A DNA stretch of 59,717 bases, from positions 1-59,717 of the forward strand of contig JASCOJ010000003.1 of assembly GCA_029959645.1 (NCBI GenBank), in the 5' to 3' direction. This document shows positions 37,098 through 46,035 of this stretch, one piece after another. This stretch comes from Microbacteriaceae bacterium PS02332 (GTDB taxonomy: Bacteria > Actinomycetota > Actinomycetes > Actinomycetales > Microbacteriaceae). Both the position numbers and the translations under genes were made by a program. The notes under the pieces were generated by a model. The model searched no databases and was not told the DNA's origin. It saw only the letters and a program-made list of their open reading frames with translations. Numbering within the stretch: position 1 is the first letter of the stretch; each line of letters starts with the position of its first letter.

Positions 37098-37132
37098 TTG
37101 ACATCATCGAACATGTGTTCGAACATGAAGGC
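37098..37132 (+). promoter_or_regulatory. imuA promoter with embedded SOS box 2
   Basis: A perfect -35 TTGACA (37098-37103), a 17-base spacer and -10-like GAACAT (37121-37126) are followed by exactly 6 bases and ATG 37133. The second SOS box TCGAACATGTGTTCGA (37107-37122) fills the spacer, so bound LexA would cover the polymerase site. After DNA damage and LexA cleavage the whole imuA-imuB-dnaE2 operon should be induced. Confidence 0.9.
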
Positions 37133-37993
37133 ATGCAGACGGCGACGGCTCTCCGGTCGCCCGACGAGCGCGTCGGACTCGACGAGCGCGTCGGGCTCGA
37201 CGAGCACGTCGGGCTCGACGAGCACGTCGGGCGCAGTGGTGCTGCGCGGCAGGGCGGTGGCCGGGGTGTCCGTGCGGGAGACCACCTCCGTGACGCGCAG
37301 GCAGCGCTCGAGCGGATCACGTCGTTGCGGTCCCGGGTCTCCGACATGGAGGCGACCCGGGTCGACACCGCGGGGCTCCCGACGGCCGAGGCCCTCGCAC
37401 CGCTGCTGCCCGGCGGCGCCATCCGGGTCGGGGCGACGTACTCGGTGCCCGACTCTGTGCTGCTCGCACAGACCATGCTGCAGGCCGCCTCGGCGTCCGG
37501 CGCCTGGTGCGCGGTCGTCGGGGTGCCGTCCTTCGGTGTGGAGTCCGCCGCGGCCGCCGGCATCGACCTCGAACGCCTCGTCCTCGTGCCCGACCCGGGC
37601 GACCAGTGGCTCGCGGTCACCTCGGCGCTCGCCGACGTCGCGCAGATCGTCCTGACGCGCCCGCTCGGCCGCGTCGTGCCGGGTGACGTCGCCCGGCTGT
37701 CGGCACGGCTCCGGCAGCGTGGGGCCGCCCTCGTGGCGCTCGGCGCCTGGCCCGGGGCCGACGTCACCCTGCGGATCACCGCCTCGCACTGGAGCGGCAT
37801 CGGGCGCGGGCACGGGTACCTCTCGGAGCGGCGGGCGACCGTCACCGCGACCGGTCGTGCGGGTGCGGTCCGCCCGACCTCCGCCGACCTGCTGCTCCCG
37901 GCCGCCGACGGGTCGGTCCGCTCCGCGGTGCCGGTCCAGGCCGCCGCGTCCGGCGACGGACGCGTCCTGCGACCCGTGGCGGTGGCGTCGTGA
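37133..37993 (+). CDS. imuA: ImuA'-like mutasome accessory protein
   Basis: A 286-residue protein resembling the mycobacterial ImuA', a RecA-fold-derived partner of ImuB in damage-induced mutagenesis. The core runs from LLPGGAIRVGATYSVPDSVL through WCAVVGVPSFGVESAAAAGI to TRPLGRVVPGDVARLSARLR. No Walker A loop is visible, as expected for this group. I chose ATG 37133, the third position after the promoter, rather than ATG 37085, because the upstream start lies between the -35 and the SOS box and would not be transcribed. Residues 11-33 are four copies of an 18-base repeat (DERVGL/DEHVGL). Its stop overlaps imuB (GTGA). Confidence 0.85.
   Translation: MQTATALRSPDERVGLDERVGLDEHVGLDEHVGRSGAARQGGGRGVRAGDHLRDAQAALERITSLRSRVSDMEATRVDTAGLPTAEALAPLLPGGAIRVGATYSVPDSVLLAQTMLQAASASGAWCAVVGVPSFGVESAAAAGIDLERLVLVPDPGDQWLAVTSALADVAQIVLTRPLGRVVPGDVARLSARLRQRGAALVALGAWPGADVTLRITASHWSGIGRGHGYLSERRATVTATGRAGAVRPTSADLLLPAADGSVRSAVPVQAAASGDGRVLRPVAVAS
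37163..37231 (+). repeat. 18-bp tandem repeat, nearly four copies, in imuA
   Basis: Units start at 37163, 37181, 37199 and 37217 (last one 15 bases), each close to GACGAGCGCGTCGGGCTC. They encode DERVGL-type hexapeptides and keep the frame. Confidence 0.85.
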
Positions 37994-39684
37994 GTCCGCG
38001 CGGCCGCCGGACCCGGGCGACCGCGGCCCGCCTGGTCGCGGGTGGGGACGCCGGGGTGCCCGGGGCCGGAGCGGTCCGGACCGATGCCCTCGAACGTGGT
38101 GCCGGGCTGCCCGAGCCGCCGCCGACCCGCACGATCGTGCTCTGGTGCCCGGACTGGCCCGTGATCGCGGCGGCCCGTGCTGCCGGAACACCGCCGGAGC
38201 AGCCGTTCGCCCTGCTCGCGAAGGGGCTCGTCTACGCGAGTTCGGCGTCGGCACGGCAGCTCGGCGTGGTCCGTGGTCTCCGGGTGCGGGAAGCGCAGGC
38301 GCGGTGCACCGACCTCGTCGTCCAGCAGTACGACGACGCCCTCGACCACCGGGCGTTCGAACCCGTCATCCGTGCGATCGAGGCGGCCGTGCCCGGGGTC
38401 GAGGTCCTCCGGCCCGGCACGATCGCGCTGCGCTCCCGGGGCCCGGCGCGGTACTACGGCGGTGAACGCGCGGCGGCGGCGACGCTCGCCGGGATCGCGG
38501 CCGACCACGGCGCCCCCGGGGTGCGGGCCGGGGTCGCGGACACCCCGTTCGCCGCGGAGCAGGCAGCCAGGGCACGGCCGCGTCGTCCGGGCGAACGCGT
38601 GCGGACGGTACCGGTGGGTGGGTCCGCCGAGTTCCTCGCCCCGCTGCCGCTCGGGGTGCTCGGCGACCCCGACCTGGCCATGGTCCTCGGGCGGCTCGGC
38701 ATCGAGACGCTCGGGGCGTTCGCGGCGTTCACCGACGAGCAGGTGCGCGACCGGTTCGGGGTGGCCGGCGCGTTCCTGCACCGGCTCGCGGGCGGACGCG
38801 ACCCGCGCGAGGTGGCCGCGCGGGACGTCCCGCCGGACTTGCGGGTCGAGGCGTCCTTCGAGCCGCCCCTCGACCGCGCCGACCAGATCGCGTTCGCGAT
38901 CCGCCGGTCCGCCGACGACTTCACGGCGCGGCTCCGCGCCGCCGGGCTCGTGGCGACCACGATCCGGGTGGGCATCCTCGACGAGCGGGAGATCCTGCTC
39001 GACCGGGTCTGGGCCCACCCGCGCTGGTTCGACGCCGCGGACGTGGTCGACCGGGTCCGGTGGCAGCTGGCCGGCGGGGTCGACCCCACCGGGCTGGAGG
39101 CGCCGGTCACCCAGGTCTCGGTCGAGCCGGTCGCGGTCGACGACCTCGCGAACCACGAGCGCGGGCTCTGGGGGTCCGGCCCCGACGAGCGGGTGCACCA
39201 CGGACTCGCCCGCGTGCAGGGCATGGTCGGGCACAAGGGGGTCGTGACCCCGCGCATCGGCGGCGGCCGGACCCTCGCCGAGCGCATCGTCCTCGTGCCG
39301 TGGGGTGACGCCCCGCCCGGGGGCGAGCGCGCCCTCGCGGTCGTGCGCGACCGGCCGTGGCCCGGCAAGTTGCCCGGGCCGCCGCCGGCGACCGTGCTCG
39401 AACGCCCTCGTCCCGTCGACGTCCTCGCGGCGGACGGCGGCTCGGTGGACGTCGACGAGCGCGGGACGCTCACGGGGGAGCCGGAGCACTTCCGCGCCGA
39501 GGGTGACCGGGGCGGGCGGTACGAGCCGGTCACGGCGTGGGCGGGGCCGTGGCCGCTCGTCGTGCGCTGGTGGGAGGCCGGCGGTCGGCGGCTGCACCGG
39601 CTCCAGCTCGTCGACGCCGAGGGGCGGGCCTGGTACCTGGTGCTCGCCGACCACCGTTGGTGGGCGGAAGCGATCGCGACGTGA
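37990..39684 (+). CDS. imuB: ImuB, Y-family polymerase-like mutasome adaptor
   Basis: A 564-residue relative of DinB-type polymerases. The N-terminal motif reads TIVLWCPDWPVIAAARAAG, lacking the metal-binding aspartates of active Y-family enzymes, as known for ImuB, which acts as an adaptor linking the beta clamp, ImuA' and DnaE2. The Y-family palm/thumb remnants continue (VRGLRVREAQARC; RLGIETLGAFAAFTDEQVRD helix-hairpin-helix). A C-terminal region of about 200 residues recruits partners in other ImuBs. It is coupled to imuA by a 4-base overlap. A proline/alanine-rich N-terminal extension of about 45 residues is present. Confidence 0.93.
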   Translation: MSPRGRRTRATAARLVAGGDAGVPGAGAVRTDALERGAGLPEPPPTRTIVLWCPDWPVIAAARAAGTPPEQPFALLAKGLVYASSASARQLGVVRGLRVREAQARCTDLVVQQYDDALDHRAFEPVIRAIEAAVPGVEVLRPGTIALRSRGPARYYGGERAAAATLAGIAADHGAPGVRAGVADTPFAAEQAARARPRRPGERVRTVPVGGSAEFLAPLPLGVLGDPDLAMVLGRLGIETLGAFAAFTDEQVRDRFGVAGAFLHRLAGGRDPREVAARDVPPDLRVEASFEPPLDRADQIAFAIRRSADDFTARLRAAGLVATTIRVGILDEREILLDRVWAHPRWFDAADVVDRVRWQLAGGVDPTGLEAPVTQVSVEPVAVDDLANHERGLWGSGPDERVHHGLARVQGMVGHKGVVTPRIGGGRTLAERIVLVPWGDAPPGGERALAVVRDRPWPGKLPGPPPATVLERPRPVDVLAADGGSVDVDERGTLTGEPEHFRAEGDRGGRYEPVTAWAGPWPLVVRWWEAGGRRLHRLQLVDAEGRAWYLVLADHRWWAEAIAT

Positions 39685-39697
39685 AGGACGACACCTG

Positions 39698-42600
39698 ATG
39701 GGCTACAGCAACCCACCGATCCCGTGGTCCCAGTTCGAGCGCGCGCTCTCGGACAAGCGGAGCCCGGGCTCGACGAACGAGGGCGACGGCGGCGACAGCC
39801 CGGCGTGGTCGCGGAAGCGTGCGCCGTACCAGCCGACGGACGTCGTGGCACCGGACGCGGCGCCGGTCGTGCCCTACGCCGAACTGCACGCGCACTCGAC
39901 CTTCAGCTTCCTCGACGGCGCGAGCCAGCCGGAGCACCTGCTCGAGGAGGCCGCGCGGCTCGGGCTGCACGGACTGGCGCTCACCGACCACGACGGGTTC
40001 TACGGTGCTGCCCGGATGGCCGAGGTCGCCGAGACCTACCCGACGGTCGCCACCGTCTACGGCGTCGAGCTGTCCCTCGGCCTGACCGAACCGCAGAACG
40101 GCGTGCCGGACCCGGAAGGCTCGCACCTCCTGCTCCTCGCCGACGGCCAGGACGGCTACCACCGGCTCGCCGGCGCCATCACCGCAGCGCACCTCGCCGC
40201 GGGCTCCGAGAAGGGCCGGCCGAGCTACGACCTCGACGACCTCGCGGAGCGCTCGGGCGGCCGCTGGCGCGTGCTCACCGGCTGCCGCAAGGGCACGGTG
40301 CGGCAGGCCCTGGAACGCGGTGGCCCGAGCGCCGCCGACGTCGCGCTCCGGGCGCTGCTCGACCGGTTCGGCAGCGGCAACGTCGTCGTCGAGCTCTCCG
40401 ACCACGGCGACCCGCTCGACAGCGCCCGGAACGACGCCCTCGCCGGGCTCGCGGACCGGCACGGGTTGCCGGTCGTCGCCACGGGCAACGTGCACTACGC
40501 CACCCCCGACCGCTTCCCGGTGGCGACGGCCCTCGCCGCGGTCCGTGCCCGGCGCAGCCTCGACGAGGTCGACGGCTGGCTGCCGGCGGCGGACACCGCC
40601 CACCTGCGATCGGGTGCCGAGATGGCGCGGCGGTTCGCGCGGTGGCCCGGCGCGGTCGCGCACAGCGTGACGCTCGCCGAGGAACTCGCCTTCCAGCTGA
40701 AGACCGCGTCGCCCGGACTGCCCGACCTCGACGTGCCCGAGGGGCACACACCGATGAGCTGGATGCGCGAGCTGACCTGGCGCGGGGCGCGACGGTTCTA
40801 CCCGGGTGACGCGGACGGGGTCGACCGGCAGAAGCGGGAGCGGATCGAGCGGGAGCTCTCGGTGATCGAGGAGAAGGGCTTCCCCGGGTACTTCCTCATC
40901 GTGCGCGACATGGTGCAGTACGCCCGCAGCCGGGGGATCCTCTGCCAGGGGCGGGGCTCGGCGGCGAACTCGGCGGTCTGTTACCTCCTCGAGATCACCG
41001 CGGTCGACTCGATCCGGTACGGGCTGCCGTTCGAGCGCTTCCTGTCGGCGATGCGCGACGAGGAGCCCGACATCGACGTCGACTTCGACTCCGACCGGCG
41101 CGAGGAGGTCATCCAGTACGTCTACGACAAGTACGGCCGGTTCAACGCGGCCCAGGTCGCGAACGTGATCACCTACCGGCCGAAGGGCGCGGTGCGGGAC
41201 ATGGCGAAGGCGCTCGGACACAGCCCCGGGCAGCAGGACGCCTGGTCGAAGCAGGTCGAGCGCTGGGGGAGCGTCACCGAGAGCCAGGACCACGACATCC
41301 CGGACCCCGTCGTCGACCTCGCGCAGCAGGTGCTCGGGTTCCCGCGGCACCTCGGCATCCACTCGGGCGGCATGGTCCTGACCGACCGGCCCGTCGGCGA
41401 GGTCGTGCCGATCGAACATGCCCGGATGGACGGCCGGACCGTGCTGCAGTGGGACAAGGACGACTGCGCTTACATGGGCCTGGTCAAGTTCGACATGCTC
41501 GGCCTCGGCATGCTCGCCGCCCTGCAGTACTCGTTCGACCTGGCCGCCGAGCACTGCGGAGAACGCTGGGACATGCACTCCATCCCGAAGGAGGAGCAGG
41601 GCGTCTACGACCAGCTCTGTCGCGCCGACACGATCGGGGTCTTCCAGGTGGAGTCCCGCGCGCAGATGGGCACGCTGCCCCGGCTGCTGCCGCGACGGTT
41701 CTACGACCTGGTCATCGAGGTCGCGCTCGTCCGTCCCGGGCCGATCCAGGGCGGCGCGGTGCACCCGTACATCCGTCGGCGCACTGGCGAGGAGCCGGTG
41801 ACGTACATGCACCCGGCCCTCGAGCCGGTCCTCGAGCGCACCCTCGGGGTGCCCCTGTTCCAGGAACAGCTCATGCAGATGGCGATCGCCGTCGGCAACT
41901 GCTCGGGGGACGACGCCGACCTGCTCCGTCGTGCGATGGGGTCGAAGCGCGGGCTGGAGAAGATCGACCGGCTCCGCGACAAGCTCTACGTGGGGATGGC
42001 GGAGAACGGCATCACCGGGGCCGATGCCGACGCGATCTACGCCAAGATCCAGGCGTTCGCGAACTTCGGCTTCGCGGAGAGCCACTCGATCAGCTTCGCG
42101 CTCATCGTCTACGCGAGCGCCTGGATGCGGTTGCACTACCCAGGGGCGTTCCTCGCGGCGCTGCTCCGGGCGCAGCCGATGGGGTTCTACTCACCGCAGA
42201 CCCTCGTCGCGGACGCCCGACGGCACGGCGTGCAGGTCCGCCGGCCGGACATCCTGCGGTCGGAGGTCGACGCGACGCTCGAGCCCCTCGACCCCGACGC
42301 CGCCGGTGCCCCCGATGCCGCTGGTGCCCCCGGCGCCGCGGGTGCCCCCGGTGCCGCGACGCGGGACGGGTGCCTCGAGACCGAACAGCCCCCCGTGCTG
42401 CCCTTCGACCGTGACCTCCCGGACGACACCGCACGGCACCGCCGCGACGGCGCGTCCGCGGTGCGGCTCGGCCTGGCCGAGGTCGCGTCCCTCGGACGCC
42501 GGAGCGCCGAGCGCATCGTCGCCGAACGCCGGGCGAACGGCCCGTTCCTCGACATGTCGGACCTCGCCCGCCGGGTGGGGCTGACCACGGCGCAGCTCGA

Positions 42601-43159
42601 AGCCCTGGCGGCGGCGGACGCGTTCGCGTCCCTCGGGGTCGACCGTCGTGCGGGGATGTGGTCCGCGGCCCAGGCTGCGGCGGAGCGACCCGACCAGCTG
42701 CCCGACACGCAGGTCGTGGTGCAGCCGCCGCTGTTCGGGCAGATGACCGGCGGCGACGTCCTGATCGCCGACATGTGGTCGACGGGCATGTCGACCGACG
42801 ACCACCCCGTGCACCACGTCCGTGACCGGCTCCGCGCCCGCGGGGTGCTCAGCGTGCTCGACACCGCGACCGCCGAGACCGGCCGGCGGGTCGAGGTGGG
42901 CGGCATCGTCACCCACCGGCAGCGTCCGGCGACGGCGTCGGGCATCACGTTCCTCAACGTCGAGGACGAGACCGGCCTGGTCAACGTCATCTGCAGCGTG
43001 GGCGTGTGGGGTCGCTACCGTCGGGTCGCCCGGGAGTCGCCGGCGGTCATCGTGCGCGGCATCCTCGAGCGTTCGCCCGACGGCGTCGTGAACCTCGTCG
43101 CGGACCGCATCGAGCACCTGCCGCTGGGGGTGCGCACCCGCTCCCGCGACTTCCAGTGA
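39698..43159 (+). CDS. dnaE2: Error-prone DNA polymerase DnaE2
   Basis: A 1153-residue C-family polymerase (ImuC) for translesion synthesis. The PHP domain starts PYAELHAHSTFSFLDGASQP (about 58-78). Catalytic aspartates lie in EEPDIDVDFDSDRR (about 456-467), and DKDDCAYMGLVKFDMLGLGM is typical. The helix-hairpin-helix (LSDLARRVGLT-like) and an OB fold (RRVEVGGIVTHRQRP, about 1065) follow. An Ala/Gly/Pro repeat (867-885) interrupts a linker. AAGGA lies 9 bases before ATG 39698. It is the third gene of the SOS operon and the actual polymerase of the mutasome. Confidence 0.97.
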   Translation: MGYSNPPIPWSQFERALSDKRSPGSTNEGDGGDSPAWSRKRAPYQPTDVVAPDAAPVVPYAELHAHSTFSFLDGASQPEHLLEEAARLGLHGLALTDHDGFYGAARMAEVAETYPTVATVYGVELSLGLTEPQNGVPDPEGSHLLLLADGQDGYHRLAGAITAAHLAAGSEKGRPSYDLDDLAERSGGRWRVLTGCRKGTVRQALERGGPSAADVALRALLDRFGSGNVVVELSDHGDPLDSARNDALAGLADRHGLPVVATGNVHYATPDRFPVATALAAVRARRSLDEVDGWLPAADTAHLRSGAEMARRFARWPGAVAHSVTLAEELAFQLKTASPGLPDLDVPEGHTPMSWMRELTWRGARRFYPGDADGVDRQKRERIERELSVIEEKGFPGYFLIVRDMVQYARSRGILCQGRGSAANSAVCYLLEITAVDSIRYGLPFERFLSAMRDEEPDIDVDFDSDRREEVIQYVYDKYGRFNAAQVANVITYRPKGAVRDMAKALGHSPGQQDAWSKQVERWGSVTESQDHDIPDPVVDLAQQVLGFPRHLGIHSGGMVLTDRPVGEVVPIEHARMDGRTVLQWDKDDCAYMGLVKFDMLGLGMLAALQYSFDLAAEHCGERWDMHSIPKEEQGVYDQLCRADTIGVFQVESRAQMGTLPRLLPRRFYDLVIEVALVRPGPIQGGAVHPYIRRRTGEEPVTYMHPALEPVLERTLGVPLFQEQLMQMAIAVGNCSGDDADLLRRAMGSKRGLEKIDRLRDKLYVGMAENGITGADADAIYAKIQAFANFGFAESHSISFALIVYASAWMRLHYPGAFLAALLRAQPMGFYSPQTLVADARRHGVQVRRPDILRSEVDATLEPLDPDAAGAPDAAGAPGAAGAPGAATRDGCLETEQPPVLPFDRDLPDDTARHRRDGASAVRLGLAEVASLGRRSAERIVAERRANGPFLDMSDLARRVGLTTAQLEALAAADAFASLGVDRRAGMWSAAQAAAERPDQLPDTQVVVQPPLFGQMTGGDVLIADMWSTGMSTDDHPVHHVRDRLRARGVLSVLDTATAETGRRVEVGGIVTHRQRPATASGITFLNVEDETGLVNVICSVGVWGRYRRVARESPAVIVRGILERSPDGVVNLVADRIEHLPLGVRTRSRDFQ
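42296..42358 (+). repeat. 18-bp tandem repeat, about 3.5 copies, in dnaE2
   Basis: Units at 42296, 42314, 42332 and a partial unit at 42350 follow the pattern GAC-GCC-GCC-GGT-GCC-CCC and encode AAGAP-type repeats within a surface linker. Confidence 0.8.
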
Positions 43160-43173
43160 GCCCGACCCCGCAC

Positions 43174-43199
43174 GCCGGTGCGTCGTCTCCCGCACCGGC
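43174..43199. terminator. Hairpin after dnaE2
   Basis: GCCGGTGCG (43174-43182) pairs with CGCACCGGC (43191-43199) across an 8-base loop between convergent dnaE2 and the acetyltransferase gene. Confidence 0.6.
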
Positions 43200-43241
43200 G
43201 AGCCCGACTCCGTGTACCGGTGAGCCGACCCGGTAAACCCG

Positions 43242-43814
43242 TCAGCGGACCAGGCGCACCGTCGCGCCGACCGGACCGAACGTCGACTCGGCGCCGTCGG
43301 GCACGAACCCGTTGCGGCGGTAGAAGGCGTGTGCGCGGGGGTTGTCCGCGGCGACCCACAGCGACGCCGGGCGGTCTGCGAGCACCGCGTCGAGGAGCGC
43401 CTGCCCGACCCCGCTGCCGTGTGCCGCGGCGAGCAGGTAGAGCATCGTGAGCTCCTCGGGCCGCACGGCGTCGTCCTCGTCGGTGGGCCGCACGGCCGCG
43501 AACCCGACGACGTCGCGCCCCGCCACGGCCACCACCGTCGTGAAGGAGCCGTCCGACAGGTTCGCCCGCCACATCGGGACCCGTCGGCCGGCGTCGAACC
43601 AGGGGTCCGTCGACGGGTCCGCGACGAACCGGCCGTACGTCTCCCGCCAGCTCGCAGCGTGCACGTGCGCGATGGCCTCCGCGTCGTCGAGCGTCGCCGC
43701 CCGGACGACCACCGCGCCGCTGTCGACACGTGCTGTGCTGCCGGCCTGCTCGGTGCCCGGACCGGAGCCTCCCGGCCGACCGATGCCCGACGTGCCGACG
43801 TCCTCGTTCCCCAT
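43242..43814 (-). CDS. GNAT family N-acetyltransferase
   Basis: A 190-residue enzyme. The GNAT core starts VVVRAATLDDAEAIAHVHAA. The acetyl-CoA loop is present as LLAAAHGSGVGQALLDAVLA, a form of the Q/RxxGxG/A motif, and the C-terminal AHAFYRRNGFVPDG is typical. The first 30 residues are a variable extension. The substrate is unknown. ATG 43814 has no ribosome site; TACGCT stands exactly 6 bases upstream, so it is probably leaderless. Confidence 0.92.
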   Translation of the reverse strand: MGNEDVGTSGIGRPGGSGPGTEQAGSTARVDSGAVVVRAATLDDAEAIAHVHAASWRETYGRFVADPSTDPWFDAGRRVPMWRANLSDGSFTTVVAVAGRDVVGFAAVRPTDEDDAVRPEELTMLYLLAAAHGSGVGQALLDAVLADRPASLWVAADNPRAHAFYRRNGFVPDGAESTFGPVGATVRLVR

Positions 43815-43820
43815 GCCGGC

Positions 43821-43826
43821 AGCGTA
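43821..43826 (-). promoter_or_regulatory. -10 hexamer TACGCT, leaderless GNAT gene
   Basis: Leftward TACGCT, then GCCGGC, then ATG at 43814. Confidence 0.55.
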
Positions 43827-43892
43827 CTTCCGCCGCCCGGCGTCTCGTCGCGCGGGCGGCGGAACGCGGAGCCGCTTGCGGCCGCCGCGGCC

Positions 43893-45350
43893 TCAGGCCC
43901 CGGCCGCCACCTCGGGCACCCGGATGGTGACCTCCAGGCCCCCGGCGGGCACGTTGCGGAGCGCTGCCGAGCCTCCCGCCCGTTCCGCGACGGCACGGAC
44001 GATGGCCAGCCCGAGGCCGGATCCACCCGGCATCGCGACGGCGCCGGTCGCCGGGTCGGGGTTCTGCCGTGATGTCCGCGCCTCGTCCGGCCGGGTGAAC
44101 CGGTCGAACGCGACGGGCACGAACGACTCCGGGACGCCCGGACCGTCGTCGGTGACCTGGAGCACACCCTCGCCGGGGGTGGTCCGCCAGGTGACGGTCA
44201 CGGCGCCGCCACGGGGGAGTGCCGCGACGGCGTTGCCCGCGGTGTTCGTCACGAGCTGCGCCATGCCGCCGGTGTCCAGGTGGTACCGGGGCTCGGCGTC
44301 GTCGGGATCACCCGCGGGCGGCTCGAGGTCGAAGTCGACGGTGATGTCCTTCGCGCTCGCGATGAGTCGCACCCGGTCCACCGCGGCCATGACCTCGTCG
44401 CCGAGGTCGGACCACGCGGTCGTCGTCTGTGCGGCGCCGTCGGCCTCGCGGCGTTCGGACTCCTCGATGCGGGAGAGCGTGAGCAGGTCGTTCGCCAGGC
44501 GGGACAGCCGCGCGACGCTGTTCTTCGCCCGCTCGATGTGCGCGGCCAGGGCCTGCGCGTCGTCGCCGTCGAGCGACGCCAGGTCGAGTTGCGTGGTGAG
44601 GATCGCCAGCGGGGTGCGGAGTTCGTGGCTCGCGTCCGAGACCATCTGCCGCTCGCGTTCGGTCGCCTGGCGGGTGCGGGCGAGGAACGCGTTGAGGGTC
44701 GTGGCGAGCGAGGCGAGTTCGTCCTGCGCCGGACCGACCGGCAGCTCGGCGCGCTCGGGGGCGACGGAGAGCCGCTCCGCCTCGCGCCGCATCCGGTTGA
44801 CGGGGTGCAGCGCGGTGGTGGCGAGCACCCACGACGCGATGCCGAACGCGACCAGGATGGCGAGCCCGGTGACCGCGAGCGTCGTCGTGAGGTCGTCGAC
44901 GACGATCGCCTCGGCCTGGCTGTTGCGCGCGGCGACGACGGTCCAGCGTCCGGCCTGGTTGACCGGGTGCTCGATGACGACGCGGTACTGCGAGCCGGCG
45001 ACGTCGATGACGCGGGTGCCGGCGCGGACCTCCGTCAGGGAGCCGAGCGCCCGTTCGACCCGGGTCGGCATCGAGGACAGCCGGATCTCGTCGTCCGGGG
45101 CGACCACCGCGACGAGCTGGGCGTTCCCGGGCGCGGAGAACGCCGGTGCGCTGTCGACCTCGAGCGTGGCGACGTAGGGATCGGTGTCGGCGTCGAGCAG
45201 GGTCTCGGTGGCGGACGCGACGACACTGACCACCTGGAACCGCACCACGACGACGAGCAACGCGATGACCACGGCGGCGATCGCCGTGGACCCGATGGTG
45301 ATCCGCGACCGGAGCGAGAGCAGCCGCAACGGCCGCGGGAACCGCACCAC
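43893..45350 (-). CDS. Two-component sensor histidine kinase
   Basis: A 485-residue membrane kinase. Helix 1 spans about 17-38 and helix 2 about 157-180, enclosing an outside sensor of about 115 residues. A HAMP linker follows. The phospho-histidine is His242 in SDASHELRTPLAIL. The N box (NTAGNAVAALP), DDGPGVPE and GGSGLGLAIVRAVAE make a full ATPase domain. GTG 45350 lies 7 bases after the regulator stop, so the two are co-transcribed. The layout resembles MprB/TcrY-like actinobacterial kinases, but the signal is unknown. Confidence 0.94.
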   Translation of the reverse strand: MVRFPRPLRLLSLRSRITIGSTAIAAVVIALLVVVVRFQVVSVVASATETLLDADTDPYVATLEVDSAPAFSAPGNAQLVAVVAPDDEIRLSSMPTRVERALGSLTEVRAGTRVIDVAGSQYRVVIEHPVNQAGRWTVVAARNSQAEAIVVDDLTTTLAVTGLAILVAFGIASWVLATTALHPVNRMRREAERLSVAPERAELPVGPAQDELASLATTLNAFLARTRQATERERQMVSDASHELRTPLAILTTQLDLASLDGDDAQALAAHIERAKNSVARLSRLANDLLTLSRIEESERREADGAAQTTTAWSDLGDEVMAAVDRVRLIASAKDITVDFDLEPPAGDPDDAEPRYHLDTGGMAQLVTNTAGNAVAALPRGGAVTVTWRTTPGEGVLQVTDDGPGVPESFVPVAFDRFTRPDEARTSRQNPDPATGAVAMPGGSGLGLAIVRAVAERAGGSAALRNVPAGGLEVTIRVPEVAAGA

Positions 45351-45357
45351 GCGGGCG

Positions 45358-46035
45358 TCAGTCCCCGACGAGGTCGAGTCGGTAGCCGCGCCCGCGGACG
45401 GTGCTGATCGCCACGGTGGCGTCGTGCGCGGTGAGCTTCTTGCGCAGGTACGAGATGTACTGCTCGACGACGTTGGGGTCGACGTGCTGCGAGCCGTCCC
45501 AGACCTCTTCGAGGATCTTCGGCCGGTCGACCACGGAGCCGACGGACCGGGCGAGGAGGCGCAGCAGGGCGAACTCGGTCGGGCTCATCGCGACCCGCTG
45601 GCCCTTGACCGCGACACGGCGGGCCTCGGAGTCGATGGCGACGTCGCCGACCTCGATCGTGCGCGGGGCCCCGGTGGGTTCGCGGCGTCCGAGCGCGCGG
45701 AGGCGTGCGGTGAGCTCGGCGAAGGCGAACGGCTTCGTCAGGTAGTCGTCGGCGCCGGCGTCGAGCCCGAACACCCGGTCGTCGACGGCGTCCCGCGCGG
45801 TGACGAGCAGGATCCGCACGGGGTCCTCGCGCTCGCGCACCCGGCGCGCCAGTTCGAACCCGGACATGCCGGGCATCATCACGTCCACCACGGCGATGTC
45901 GTAGGCCTGGTCGCCCAGGGCGATCAGTGCCTCCACACCGTTCTCGACCGCGGTGACGCGGTACCCCTCGGCGGCGAGCCCGCGCTCCATGAGCGCGCGC
46001 ATCTCGTCGTCGTCCTCGACCACCAACAAGCGCAT
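45358..46035 (-). CDS. OmpR/PhoB-type response regulator
   Basis: A 225-residue regulator. The receiver has acidic residues VVEDDDE, phospho-acceptor Asp51 (VVDVMMPGMSG) and the lysine in LTKPFAF. The winged-helix DNA-binding domain has MSPTEFALLRLLARSVGSVV and YISYLRKKL, with TVRGRGYRL at the end. AGGAGG lies 6 bases before ATG 46035. A 10-base palindrome CACCATGGTG at 46050-46059 sits just upstream and could be part of an autoregulatory site. Confidence 0.95.
   Translation of the reverse strand: MRLLVVEDDDEMRALMERGLAAEGYRVTAVENGVEALIALGDQAYDIAVVDVMMPGMSGFELARRVREREDPVRILLVTARDAVDDRVFGLDAGADDYLTKPFAFAELTARLRALGRREPTGAPRTIEVGDVAIDSEARRVAVKGQRVAMSPTEFALLRLLARSVGSVVDRPKILEEVWDGSQHVDPNVVEQYISYLRKKLTAHDATVAISTVRGRGYRLDLVGD

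Noticed and set aside
37085-37132. Longer imuA start at ATG 37085
   Set aside because: It lies upstream of the -35 and SOS box of the only good promoter, so it would not be on the transcript; ATG 37133 fits the promoter exactly.
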